Source: Agarophyton chilense
Taxonomy: Eukaryota > Rhodophyta > Florideophyceae > Gracilariales > Gracilariaceae
Reading direction: 5' to 3'
NCBI GenBank assembly: GCA_030374765.1
Contig: JARGXX010000132.1
Span: 22,501-86,500 of the forward strand
DNA length: 64,000 bases
Shown here one piece after another: positions 51,437 through 62,125 of this stretch. The notes beneath the pieces were generated by a model. The model was not told the DNA's origin, made no database searches, and saw only the letters and a list, made by a program, of their open reading frames with translations. The stretch's first letter is position 1, and the number at the start of each line of letters is the position of its first letter. Both the position numbers and the translations under genes were made by a program.

Positions 51437-51957
51437 ATGCAGGAGGTAATGGAAGAGGTCAGAGTCAGTTTGTCATCTTTCGGAAGATGAGTAGGGAAAC
51501 GTACGGTTCACCGGTGGAGAAGACTGTGTCCAAAAGCGAACACGGAGGATGGTGGCGTTCGCTTGAGGTTATGAGCGCTAAATATAAGCACTAAGCTGGA
51601 AAGGGTCGCGTTCCCCTTCCTGATTTATGGAGAAGTTAACAACGACAGGTGTCTCCACCACGGAGGATTGAGAGAGCACGAACAAGAACGGAGGTGGGGG
51701 GATGGGAGGAGTGAATCTTAAGTTTCGGTTTGCCTGCCTTGCTTGGAACGAAAACTTCAGAGTTTGCGAAAGCCTTGAAATTATTCCAAGATGTTTTAAG
51801 CTTCCCGATACTCTGTACAACCGAAGGCCGAAAATATGTCAAGTGCTGTCGATGCCATTCCCCCATTCCCCAGAACTAAAGTTCGTCAGTTGGTCTGAAC
51901 TTGTTTTACTGCGAAGAACTTCCAAAACCAGGTCTCTTCTTTGTAATCTGTGGGGGG
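51437..51957. other. Intergenic region of CACTA copy A
   Basis: Lies between the divergent accessory gene and the transposase relic and presumably held the shared promoter. Short open frames at 51578-52007 are not convincing by themselves. No terminal inverted repeat is expected inside the element. Confidence 0.5.
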
Positions 51958-54900
51958 TAATGGGGAGAGGCAGGAAGCGTTATAGATGGGAAATAGCATC
52001 TTATTAGCACAGGGACTTTGCTCATTCAAGTTCGGAGCACAATGAAGACATAAATCACATTGATTGCCCACTAGAACTAAACATTCACAAACGTTCGTGC
52101 AGATAACAAACGGTCGACAATGAGCCGCAGAATCAATGCCAAGATCAAGTTTAGAGTCAAGCTCCCGGTGAAAAAACTGATAAAAGTGGTGCACCTGAAG
52201 ATTTAAGACGGAGAGCTGAAAGATCATCCTTTCCAAATTTCACTAGAGAAGGTCACAGAACGCGAACTAGTACTAGACATGAAGACCTCGTAAAACCTGG
52301 TAAGGATATACTCGTGGGCGGCCATGAGTCGCAAATAGCCCGTCAGTCTTCTTCAGATGCTCTTCTCGCTGCTCTCTCTTGTGCTGCTCTGATGGCCCTG
52401 CCTACAAACCAAATTTTTCCACGAAGAGAATCGAATTAAGATTCAGCCTCGCTGGGCAGTGCTTCTTCTCTTCAGTAATCTCCTTTCCAGTTTAACTCCG
52501 TTTCTTCCTTATTTGCAACTAGTTCTAGTCAAATGGGTGATCTCGATCTAAAAGATATTGAATATAAGCGCCTTTCGACAAGTTTATACATATCAGAGGT
52601 AGCTGGGGTTTCTCAGCGCACAATTGAAAAGCTTCTCCATGTCGGACCAATTCATTCAAGATATTCATACAGGGCTTTGATTTCATTTGGCGCTAATAAG
52701 TCTCGAGAGGAGAAGTCGCACATACCTCTGTGAAAATTCGTACATACTGCTAACGCTGGAAGACTTCGTGCGACAGAGAACCATCCCAGCTGCGCTTCAA
52801 CCTTATCAAAAAGCAGACCCAAGTTCTTGTTCATGAAGCGATCTTCAGCCTTGAACGGTCTTTGTCAAGCTCGCGAATCGTTTCCAGCTTTTATTGAAGG
52901 ATGTGGTCGAGCTCAGAAGTCCATTGGCGAAGAAAAGCTAGAATCACAGGTTCATGATTATTTTTATGGAGAGATATTCCTCAGAATGCATGGAGAACGG
53001 CTTGAGAGCTGGAATCCAGACAGCAATGAGCTCTTTGTCTTTCTCACGCTCTCGACAGATAAGTTTGAGTGTACGAAGAAAAAGAATGGGGATCGATTAT
53101 CATCTTGGCCGATTATTGCGAGTGCCCTGAACAACACTCCGGAATATCGCAGTCGGGCATCCAATTCTTTGATACTTGGCCCTATACCGGACTCGCACGA
53201 CTCCAGTTACTTCGATAAATTCATGACCGAAAGCATCCTCGACTTGTTATTGTTGGAGAGTGGGGTATCGGTACTCTGTCATGATGGAAAAGCTCGAATA
53301 TTGAAGGTGTTTGTCTTGTTATTCACAGCGGACTGGCCAGCAGTATCAATAGTACTCGGTTACATTGGCTACGCCGAAAGCGGGTTTTATCGCTTCTTTC
53401 TGAAGCAAAGAGTCTATGTCAAGGACTGCCGGAGGTTATGTGCCGTCCCTGCCGATATGATCTTGTTAAAAAGTGCAGTACGGAGAGGACACAACCATGG
53501 TGACATACTAAGTCAGAATGCGGTAGCAAACGAGATGCCTCAAAGATAGTAGTCATATGGAAGACGTTACGATCGAAGAGAACCGAGCAAAAGACCCGAA
53601 AGCAACTTGCAGATTCTTGGGGCATCAAGAAAGGCACATGTCTGTACCATCTTGATCTAGACTTCATATATGCGTTCCCATATGACGTGATGCACTTAGT
53701 TCTTCTCGGCTGGACAAAGAAAATTCTGAAACAGGTTACTGGAACTCACCGATGTCATCAAAAGAAATCCCATCTTTCATAGTATTGTATTCCTACTTCG
53801 ATTCTAGAGAAGAGCAATCATGCAATGAACTCTTCGTCAGCTAGTATTCCCAGTTGCTGGGGAAGGTCTCTTAAAGGAATTAGAGAACATGGCGCGCTTT
53901 AAGACAGAAGGTTTGAAGCGTCATGCGCGATTTTACTTGCTCCCATTCTTACACAGGTACAAGGTCCAGAAAGATGTGCTTCATCTCTTGAATCAGAGAG
54001 CACACATGATCACGCTAGTGTTCAGTTGTGACTGCGGAGAAAAATGCATTCAGCAACTCCCATTAGTGGTGGAGGAGTTGTATGCAAGGGTTTTGCGCTT
54101 GTTTGTGAGGGATTCCTCGTCAAGATATTGTTGGACTCCAACAACACACGCCATTTTACATCTTCCAGAGCTACTAAAGGAGTGTGGTCCACTGCCAGTG
54201 ACCTCCCAGTTTATGGTTGAGAGGTTGCTTGTCGAAATAGGGAAACGGGTTCAACAAACGTCAAATCTTTCGGCTCATCTTTTCCATAAAAACTTCAAAT
54301 CTTTGACCTTGAAATTTTCTAAGGAAGGGGCACGCATCAATCCATGTGAAGATCGTTTATTTAACACCATGGCCATAGATCAGCGTCGAAGCGGTACAGT
54401 TATCACAAAAAGCTCATCAGATTTCACACGGGAGCGCATTGTGATGAGGCTGGAGTATTAAACGCGATAATTAATGTAGCTCAGAAACGGGCGGGGCAAA
54501 GGTTCATGAAGGGGAACTTTCCGAGGTATTATGCCTTCTTCCGAATAGTTTCTGTGAAAGCGTTCAAAGTAGCAAAGTTATCCAACCGGTCAGGTTCGTT
54601 CACAATAGAATCTATGGATCTATTCAGAGCCCGATCTGAAACATATCAGAGAACTGCAGGGCAAATGTTTAGCATTTCCGCCCAATTCTGTACCGGGAAC
54701 TCACAAAGCTCCCTTTACTCCACGAGCGCATCCACTTTCAGGGTGGTCCAACACCTGTATTATGAAAGCGTCAAAAGAGTTCTTGAGGATGCGCTCAAGT
54801 TCGGATCCGTGCGAGTAGCAGCAGTGTTTTTGGATGTGAAGGGGTATTATAACTGGCTTGAAGACGAATGCTCTGACCTCGTGTACAGCGACAACATTCA

Positions 54901-55054
54901 GAGTTGTGAGATCACGATCGAGCATGCTCAGTTTATTGAAAGAGTACTTGGCTCCTTACATCTCGATGAGCGCCGTTACTTTATCGATCCTCTTCAGTTC
55001 CAGGGTGAGGCAAACATACAAGTAGTGTTGCAAGGGGTGAGACGGAAACCTTGA
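51958..55054 (+). pseudogene. CACTA copy A transposase (TNP2/Transposase_21-like), decayed
   Basis: Aligns piecewise with copy B. N-terminus MGRGRKRYRWEIASY then a stop (copy B: ARGRKRFRWEISSHSRS). At 52533 VAGVSQRTIEKLLHVGPIHS. From 52827: ELFVFLTLSTDKFECTKKKN, RLSSWPIIASALNNTPEYRS, ASNSLILGPIPDSHDSSYFD, the transposase core with the WPI and IPGP-type blocks. Then AFPYDVMHLVLLGWTKKILK (53660-53740), matching the P-x-D-x-MH-x2-x-LG motif. From 53889 a DUF4218-like region (THAILHLPELLKECGPLP), and a C-terminal piece to 55054. Several stops and frame changes make it a relic. These transposases cut and paste CACTA (EnSpm) elements. Confidence 0.75.
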
Positions 55055-56749
55055 CGTATGGATTAGACTGGCTGGGACTTGTACGGTTTGCATTTTCACC
55101 GCAGAGTTATTGTGAACAGACACGGAATGGACCAGAATGATGGCATTCATGTCGAAATAGATCATGTACCAACACATTCGATGCATCAACCGCGCACCGT
55201 TCACGGTCCACCGCAATTAAATGAGCATTATTGACACAAGGGGTGTAATGCTACAGCATGGACCATGGACGACCGCAAAGGATCTTCCCGCATACAACGA
55301 TGCGAGACGCCAACGCTCGGTGTGTCCAAACAGCCAGTAGGCTCAACATCCATAGCCGGCAGCTGACAGCAGTGCATCTCGCGGCGCAGAACGATCAAAG
55401 TCCTCTATGAAGGCCTACAGTGCAAACGACCTCGCTCTTACAATATCTCCTATTGACGGTAGCATGGGGTACGAATACAGGTCGTCTCAAACGGCGGCAG
55501 CGACGGCAGTACTGGCGGCAACGGAGGCCTGTGGAAGAGGTCTAGTAGTAAGCTTTTGCAGCTCATGCAAAGCCGCAGGTGCAGTAGGAGCCGGCAGTGG
55601 CGTCAGTGGTGATGGAGGTGGTGGTGGGAACGAAATGTGCTTAACGAAACGGAGTCAACGCATTCGCGATAGATCCACGGCATGTAGAGGCATTACTTCA
55701 TTGAGCCCTGGATTACAAACATGCTTTTGTTCGTACATATACCACTGTTTTTCATATTCATTACGAAGAGTGAATGATGTTGATGTGCATATTTTCGGAA
55801 GTTCCAATGGCCGTGCAACAATCTTGATGGCGCGTGTAAAAATAACAGCTTTCAACGCCCCATGTTCTAGCATGGCTTGCCCTTAAATATCGAGTTCTGC
55901 ATCGAAGATGTGACGCGTTGTGAATGGCTGACCGATTTGATTCAGGAAACGAGAGTTGGCTATAAAGACAGTTCGTTGATCTCCAGTGGCTGACAAAGCG
56001 ATCTACAGCAGCAGCCTGGTGGTTGCGGGTCATGGCGTGTTCGGTGAGCATCATGAGCCCTAAGAAGGTTGGACACAACGAGGATTTGAGGGGACGGTGG
56101 CTGTGACAGCGTGGTGGGTTTTTGGTGACGATTCGGCGGGCTGAGACTGAAAGGAAGGCGGCGCAGTGGGAGGCGGCACAGAGAGGAGCAGCAGCAACTC
56201 GACGTCGGTGGGTGTGGCGGGCGCGCCAGAACGGACCAGCGTTAGCGCCACAAAGTCCATGGCAGCGCTTGTGGTAACAAACAGGGGAGACAGCTGTTGC
56301 GGCAGTGGCAACACCGTGGATGTTGTGAACTGTGTTGAAAATACGAGTAAGGCTAGTTTTGCCTACACAATAAAAACCTACTTCGGATACGTGTACAGAT
56401 TTTGGGCCCTGCCACGCCACGGGCAAGGCAGGACCCAAACCAAGAAGTAATTGAGCCCAACTTTAACATACTTGCCACTGCTATGTTCATCAATATCTTT
56501 CTGAGAGTCATGCCCGCCTCAAACGAGAGACACTCTTCATATATGGACGTCCTGCTTCCCAATGGACTGAGTTTTCCACTTCGCCCTGTACGGATACTAT
56601 CGAAGGCGGCTGTATTGATTGTGAGACGAGCGTTTTCCAGTGGTGACCCCAGCAGCTGGACCCCTGATATTCTGAATGTGTTGAGTGAAGCACCCGGGGA
56701 TATTGCGAGAGTAGGCAACAAATTCTTCAGTGGATCATTACGCTAGACG
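55055..56749. other. Region right of CACTA copy A, no recognisable gene
   Basis: Overlapping open frames on both strands (55407-55886 plus, 55761-56438 minus, 56402-56746 plus, 56353-56721 minus) contain Ala/Gly/Thr-rich low-complexity stretches. None shows a domain I can name. The right end and terminal inverted repeat of copy A should lie soon after 55.05 kb but were not identified. Confidence 0.4.
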
Positions 56750-57067
56750 TTGTGGAGAGAACGTGGGACAAACCGAAAAGATGAAAACGAGAAAACCCGG
56801 AAAAGATACGCTGCATCCAGAATAAAAGAAACATCACATCAAAGAGAATTGAGATTGGCGAAGCGAAGACCTCGCTATGCTCGAAAATGTCGTTTTTCTG
56901 ATGCCCAATCCGATGATTCTAATGACATAATTTCTTCTGATTCATCTTGGTCACCAGGAAACATTTTTATCACTACCACTTTCGCCAGTACCAATACTCC
57001 TGCTTTGGAGGTCTCTTCTACTGAGAATTTGGTAAACACAGGCCCACCAATCTCCGAGGACTTTTGA
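56750..57067 (+). CDS. Unrecognised basic open frame
   Basis: 105 codons starting with a very basic helix (KTRKRYAASRIKETSHQREL then RLAKRRPRYARK) and a Ser/Thr-rich tail. The basic start resembles the N-terminus of Helitron-type or other mobile-element proteins, but nothing else of such an element follows. The first codon is not a confident start. It could be a chance frame or a fragment. Confidence 0.2.
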   Translation: MWRERGTNRKDENEKTRKRYAASRIKETSHQRELRLAKRRPRYARKCRFSDAQSDDSNDIISSDSSWSPGNIFITTTFASTNTPALEVSSTENLVNTGPPISEDF

Positions 57068-57107
57068 AATACTATTCAAGACAGTACCGTGGCTCCCACT
57101 GGTGCGG

Positions 57108-58256
57108 ATGTCAGCAGCGCTGCACAATACCTTTACGAAGTTCATGTACGATGAGAACATACCCCGTCCTCGAGATTGTCTAATCCCGCTCCCGTGCATC
57201 ATGATCCGCTTCCTAAGGAACTTGGGCATCCAGAATATCGTCCGTGGGACCCAGTTCGACGTCGAGGAGAACGAGGCCCTTTTGGATCATGTCCTACAGG
57301 TGAAGTGGGGCAAGACTCTCGGGTTTATTTGGTATGACCACGATACTGATTCGTTCACGCCGATTCGGCTACATCCGCAGGCTCGGGGCGACGCTCATGC
57401 CTATCCCGCCAAGCCTTTGAGAAATCAACCATTGGAAATTCCGAGGCGTCACGTGCCTGACCATTACCCGAAGACCATTCGCTTCGATCCCCTGTGCCTC
57501 GAGCCTGATGTGGAAGCCACGCCGCTAGTTACTGCTGGTATGTCCAATGGAGAATCCTTCGGTGAAGATCCCTTCGTCCTACCCGTAGAAGGCGTCAGTC
57601 CTCCGGTCGAGTCCGTTGTTGTGTTTTCGACTGCTTCCACTCCTTCAGCTGCTCCAAGCGCTGCTCCTCAGGCTGAACTCTCATATAAGCCGCCCGTCGC
57701 CCAAGTGGACAACCCTCCTGGCAAGGTTGCTATGGAAGCCGAAAGTTCTGTAGATGATTCGAGGGCTGAGACGTCCAGTGTGGGCGCCGATATGGCTCCG
57801 ATTTCTCCGTTGACGCATTTTCCCGCTTCGGCCACGGCTGCAGCCTTGGATCTCCGTCATGTCTGCTGTACAGTCGGTATTACTGCCTCCATGGAAATTG
57901 CGACAGTCCTGAGGAAAGCTTGCTCTTGGGCTCGTCGCTTAGCGCGCTACGCCGCGGTTGTCCAACAGGGTCACGATCTGAAAACCGCTATGGTCTATAT
58001 CCTGCAGCAAAATGCACAGGTGAAGTCCCAGAGGGTTACTGCCAACTTGGTTGCCCGGAATGGTTCAAACTTGAGCGACCGGGAGGCTCCCGATGATGAC
58101 AATAGTCTCTCAGGTACATCTCCGACTATCAAGCGTGTTCAGCTCGCTGGTGCCGGAACTGTTGGTACAGTAGACTCCTCGGGTGACCTTAGTCCCTGTT
58201 TTGCTCCTGTGGGTTCCAATGAGAACGATGGGGTTACTCTTGCGCTGCCCCATTGA
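57108..58256 (+). CDS. Intact antisense-frame protein of the Gypsy-1 family (382 residues)
   Basis: ATG at 57108, uninterrupted to TGA 58254. N-terminal part contains IPLPCIMIRFLRNLGIQNIV and LGFIWYDHDTDSFTPIRLHP. The middle is Pro/Ala/Ser-rich (VESVVVFSTASTPSAAPSAA). The C-terminal helical block is ITASMEIATVLRKACSWARR, then YAAVVQQGHDLKTAMVYILQ and QNAQVKSQRVTANL, followed by a Ser/Asp/Gly-rich acidic tail. That last region matches the antisense relic in Gypsy-1 (38603-39000). The N-terminal halves do not align clearly by eye. No known family. It has kept its frame while the adjoining pol has a stop, which is suggestive of use but not proof. Confidence 0.6.
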   Translation: MSAALHNTFTKFMYDENIPRPRDCLIPLPCIMIRFLRNLGIQNIVRGTQFDVEENEALLDHVLQVKWGKTLGFIWYDHDTDSFTPIRLHPQARGDAHAYPAKPLRNQPLEIPRRHVPDHYPKTIRFDPLCLEPDVEATPLVTAGMSNGESFGEDPFVLPVEGVSPPVESVVVFSTASTPSAAPSAAPQAELSYKPPVAQVDNPPGKVAMEAESSVDDSRAETSSVGADMAPISPLTHFPASATAAALDLRHVCCTVGITASMEIATVLRKACSWARRLARYAAVVQQGHDLKTAMVYILQQNAQVKSQRVTANLVARNGSNLSDREAPDDDNSLSGTSPTIKRVQLAGAGTVGTVDSSGDLSPCFAPVGSNENDGVTLALPH

Positions 58257-58443
58257 GCCCTGTTTGTGTTCGGAGCACTTTAGCGAACCTTGAGATCATG
58301 GCGAGGGCTGATCAGCCTCTGCTACTAAGTCGAATAAAGAAATGCTTGTGTTTTTCCAGTGTCGCTCTTGTATTCCTCCAACGTGCTTGCGGCGGGATGG
58401 CGTCCAAACCTTGAGAGCTTCTCAGGTTTTCCTCAGGTGTCGC

Positions 58444-59284
58444 CTAAGCACTGAATTTGTTCCCTGATGCGGGAGCTACGGTGAACCGTCGTTTTGGGAG
58501 GCGTTTTGGGATCATTCGGGCCAATGGTTGCCTCTTCTTGAAGGCTGCGCTCCGTGCTGCGGATTTTGCGCCAGTAGCGGGCGATATAATACGCCGGAAT
58601 GGTCTGGGGATCCTGTCAGTTGTCTTCCTCAGCGGCGTAGCCAAACCAACGGACGCAATAAGGCATAGTTCCATCTTTTCCCCGACCGGCGGAGGTGATG
58701 CGTTCTATCACGTATTCCGGTTGGTGTTCATCCTACGGAAGGAGAGTGTGGTCCAGAGGGGCGAATCCATCGGAGTCGGTTGGGAGCGATGGGTCATAGT
58801 AGTTAGCATTGACCATCGTGTCCGTGGGGCTAGTCGAGTCCTTGGGAACTGCTTTAGGGGTTGTGGAGACTTGAGTGTCGACCTTAGGTCGTGGTGCTTC
58901 CGTTGGGCCAGGGTGCTGAGACGTTCGTGGTCCGGAGGAACTGGGAGCTTGTGTCACGCAGTTAATAGACACAGTGTCCTGTAGGCCGTAAGTGAGTAAA
59001 GTGATGGTGTGATCATTGGCTTTAAGGAATTTGTATGGTCCCGTAGAGCGGGGTAAGAGCTTCCGCGTAGTGTCCTCGAGTTCCTTACTGTCCTTCGGTG
59101 GCCGGTCCAGGAAAACCAGATCTCCTTTTGCAAAGGTCGTTGTGTTCCAAGCGGCTTTGTCGAAGTTGGACTTGTAGCGCCGTCGGGCTTTGGTTAGTAC
59201 AGTTCTGGCTGATTGGGGAATACGGTCAATGCGTCAGCGCGAGTAGCACTTCGCCTGGGTAGGAGTCAACCCTTATGCTATGTC
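58444..59284 (-). pseudogene. Gypsy-1 family integrase tail and chromodomain (second copy)
   Basis: On the minus strand: QSARTVLTKARRRYKSNFDK, NTTTFAKGDLVFLDRPPKDS, LLPRSTGPYKFLKANDHTIT, then HQPEYVIERITSAGRGKDG, MPYCVRWFGYAAEEDN, TGA (58616-58618), QDPQTIPAYYIARYW. It is clearly the same family as Gypsy-1 pol (36.7-38.3 kb) and carries TGA at the same Trp codon of the chromodomain. Stops near 59270 mark the truncated edge. Confidence 0.8.
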
Positions 59285-61756
59285 CTGAGGAGTTTTCCAA
59301 TCGTTTGAAATCTTTAACGCTAGAAGTTTGAAGTTCTTGTGAAAGAGATGTGCTGTGAGATTCGATGTTTTTTGAACTCTTCGCCCGATCTCTCCTAGAT
59401 GTCGTTCAACAACAAATTGGGATTTAATAGGAAGAGGGCCACATTCTCAAAGTAGTTGTGGAAGGTGAAGAATTGCATGGGTGGTTGGTGTCAAGCATTA
59501 CGAATGAGTACCATTGTTGTCGAACAGGTCAACGAATCTCGCATACGCTACTTCCACTATAACTTTCAGTTGCTGGATGCAACTGAGGGTACTATTGTAT
59601 CCAAAACTTAAGGATATCATATCTGCTGGTCGTTTCAAATGAAGAAGAATGTCCCTATGGACATTGAACTTGTGGAAGAATGGAAGCAGGTACATGTCAG
59701 CATGTCGTTTCAAATCCTCCGCTTTGTATTTCGAAAGATTGTGAAGAGATAAAGACGATCGACCCCACGAAGATGGTATTCCAGCATATGACGAATCGAT
59801 GGCCTCATTGATTTTCTGAAGAGTTTGCTGTGGTATGAAATAGTTCGGAAGGGCGCTAGACCTCGCATGTTGTGGATGTGTACCCGTCAAAAGGCGCAGG
59901 ACATGCTTTACCTAGCCAAACAGAAGCATGTGCATAACATCATATGGGAAAAAGTAGATGTGGTCGATGGAAAGTCCTTTCAAGCATGACGCTCGTTTTA
60001 TTCCTGCGGACTTTATGAGTTGATTTCGGACCCTTTCGTCTGTTCTGAAAGATCCAAGTGCCTTCCAAGTAGATAAAATATCCAACCCCGATCGTCTGGT
60101 ACCACATTCAGAGTTAATGACGTCGCCAGTCTTATAGAACCGGCTTCTTTTGATGAAACTTTTGATGATTTGGGAATCAACATTTGGAACCGCACAAAGA
60201 CATTTATATTGCTTGATAAACACACGTTTCTTCAAGCAGAATCTATAAAAGATACTGCCCGTGTGCCCTACGTAACCCAACACTTTTGGGGCCGCAGACC
60301 AGTCTGGTGTGAAATACACCATGAATGCTCTCAATCTCCGCAGCTTACCATCGCAACATGATACCGAGATACCAATTTCAAGGCTTTTCAGATCCAGAAC
60401 GATCTCGCTCATGAACGTGTCAAAGTACTCTGCATCGCGAGAAGCTGGAATGATTCCAAATACGATTGAATTGGATGCTTGTCTCCGCCACATAGAAGGA
60501 AAGTTCAGCACACTGGATACAATTGGCTACGATGATATAGTTTCCCCGTTGCGATTTCTTGTACACTCGAATCCATCAGTAGAAAGTGTGAGGAACACGA
60601 TGATTTCCTTCCGGTTATTGTCCCAGTTGAGAAGCTTATCAGCGTGATTTCGAATAAACATGTTTCCATGATAGTAATCTTGAACTGCAGTCTTCGCTTT
60701 ATCTTCGGAAAGTGACTTCTTCGCTCTCATACAACTTTCAAGGAGAGCCTTCAGTGAATTACTGTAACTACAAAGTCCTTTCAATGCTGATGAAGGTCTC
60801 AAGAACCAAAACTTCTCATTGCCCATCTTCAAATTGCAATTGCAAACGGGACATATGGAAACTAAACAGAGCCTCCCGTATTGAGCTGTGTGTCCATTTG
60901 AGCACATTTGCACGTATGATTTAGAAAGGCAAGACTGGCGTATGGCAGAAGCGATCATATTTCAATAATGGAATCGAGAACTTAGTGGAGGCATCTTTGT
61001 ATGCATCTCCATGGCTCTTTGCGAAACATTCGAGAGCTCACCCGCGTAGACTATGCCATCAAGTCGCTTGAAATCAATCATCTTTGGATTGGCCTGAGCA
61101 TTATTGGAGTACGGATTGGAAACGCTTGAAGTAGCAAAAGATTTGCTTGCAATGCTGTCGGATATCATCTCTATTTCATTACAGAACGCTTCAACGCCAG
61201 CAACATCACCAGTGATTGCCTCAACGCCAGCAACAGCGCCAAAACCATGTGCTCCTCTCAGTTCAGAAGCATCCCTTACATCGAGGCCTGAGTCTTGTTG
61301 CGGTTCTTCCAATCGTTCCTGTTCTGGGACCGCATTTTCATGGTATGGGAATTTCTCCGCGTCCTGTGAGTTAGCATTGTTTACAACCTGGGAGATTACT
61401 GATCTACTTAACGAAAATGGCTCAACCGAAATGTTTTGGTTTCTGCCTTGCCACCTACAAAGTCTCCTTTCCTGCATCTCGTTTGTGTCCTCCTCCTCAT
61501 TTTGGTATAATTCATCTTGGTTTTCATCGTTCGAAAACGGAACGCTTCTGCTATGAGAAGATATCTCCCAGCGAAACCGTTTCCTTCCTCTTGCCCCCGA
61601 CATGATGATTTTAAAACTATGATAATAATGCAGGGTATCGTCGACGTCTAAGTCTTTGTCGGCGTCTGTTAGGTTATTCAATGAAATATCGGCGTCAAGT
61701 TTCTGCTCACTCCCGAGCTTTCTACTGTCTTTCGGGGGTTGCAGAATAAGCTCCAA
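59285..61756 (-). pseudogene. CACTA copy B transposase (TNP2/Transposase_21-like), truncated
   Basis: N-terminus at 61756-60962 is Asp/Glu/Asn-rich with ARGRKRFRWEISSHSRS. Next (60958-60527) YVQMCSNGHTAQYGRLCLVS then ICPVCN, a CxxGH...CPxC zinc-like motif typical of TNP2. The core follows: IVFLTLSTDGFECTRNRNGE, SNSIVFGIIPASRDAEYFDT, SAAPKVLGYVGHTGSIFYRF. Then DHIYFFPYDVMHMLLFG, RSSLSLHNLSKYKAEDLKRH and, after a stop, PTTHAILHLPQLL. Sequence matching copy A stops at 59285, where the Gypsy-1 piece begins. Three or more stops or frame changes. Divergent from the accessory gene at 62126. Confidence 0.78.
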
Positions 61757-62125
61757 GTCCTGATCCGATGTTCTCTAGAACTGGAAAATTTGAAAGTCCG
61801 TAACTTTTCTCTTCATTCACATTTTTCACTTGGTATATGAGGCGGTTTATCTGCTCTTCCCGCTCCTCTCCTCCGGACGACCGCTTCCCTCCGTTCTCTG
61901 TTTGACGGAGGCACCATTTTCGTCTTTCCACACTATCTCCTGAGGGCAGCGTTCTTCTAAACCCGATATCTCGTGCAGGTACCATTTTGTATAGATCTTG
62001 TTCATCTCTGATATCTTCTCGAGTACGTGTTTAAAAAAGTTATATGCATTCATCTAGATGCTTTCCCTTCGATTCTATTTGTTCATTCTAACCTCCTGCT
62101 TTACGTCACTTCTGTCAGGAACATC
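61757..62125. other. Divergent promoter region of CACTA copy B
   Basis: About 370 nt separate the transposase start side from the accessory ATG at 62126. TTAAAAAAGTTATATGC near 62030 is A/T-rich; no clear TATA element. TTCTGTCAG just before the ATG could be a splice acceptor of a leader intron. Confidence 0.4.

Larger units (their letters stand above)
57108..59284 (-). mobile_element. Gypsy-1 family piece, inverted and truncated
   Basis: Pol of this piece runs on the minus strand from 59284 (integrase C-terminal region) through the chromodomain at about 58700-58550, followed by the spacer and the antisense frame, now on the plus strand. The 5' part of the element is missing. No 3' LTR was recognised to the left of 57.1 kb. 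It abuts the truncated transposase of CACTA copy B at 59285. Confidence 0.8.
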
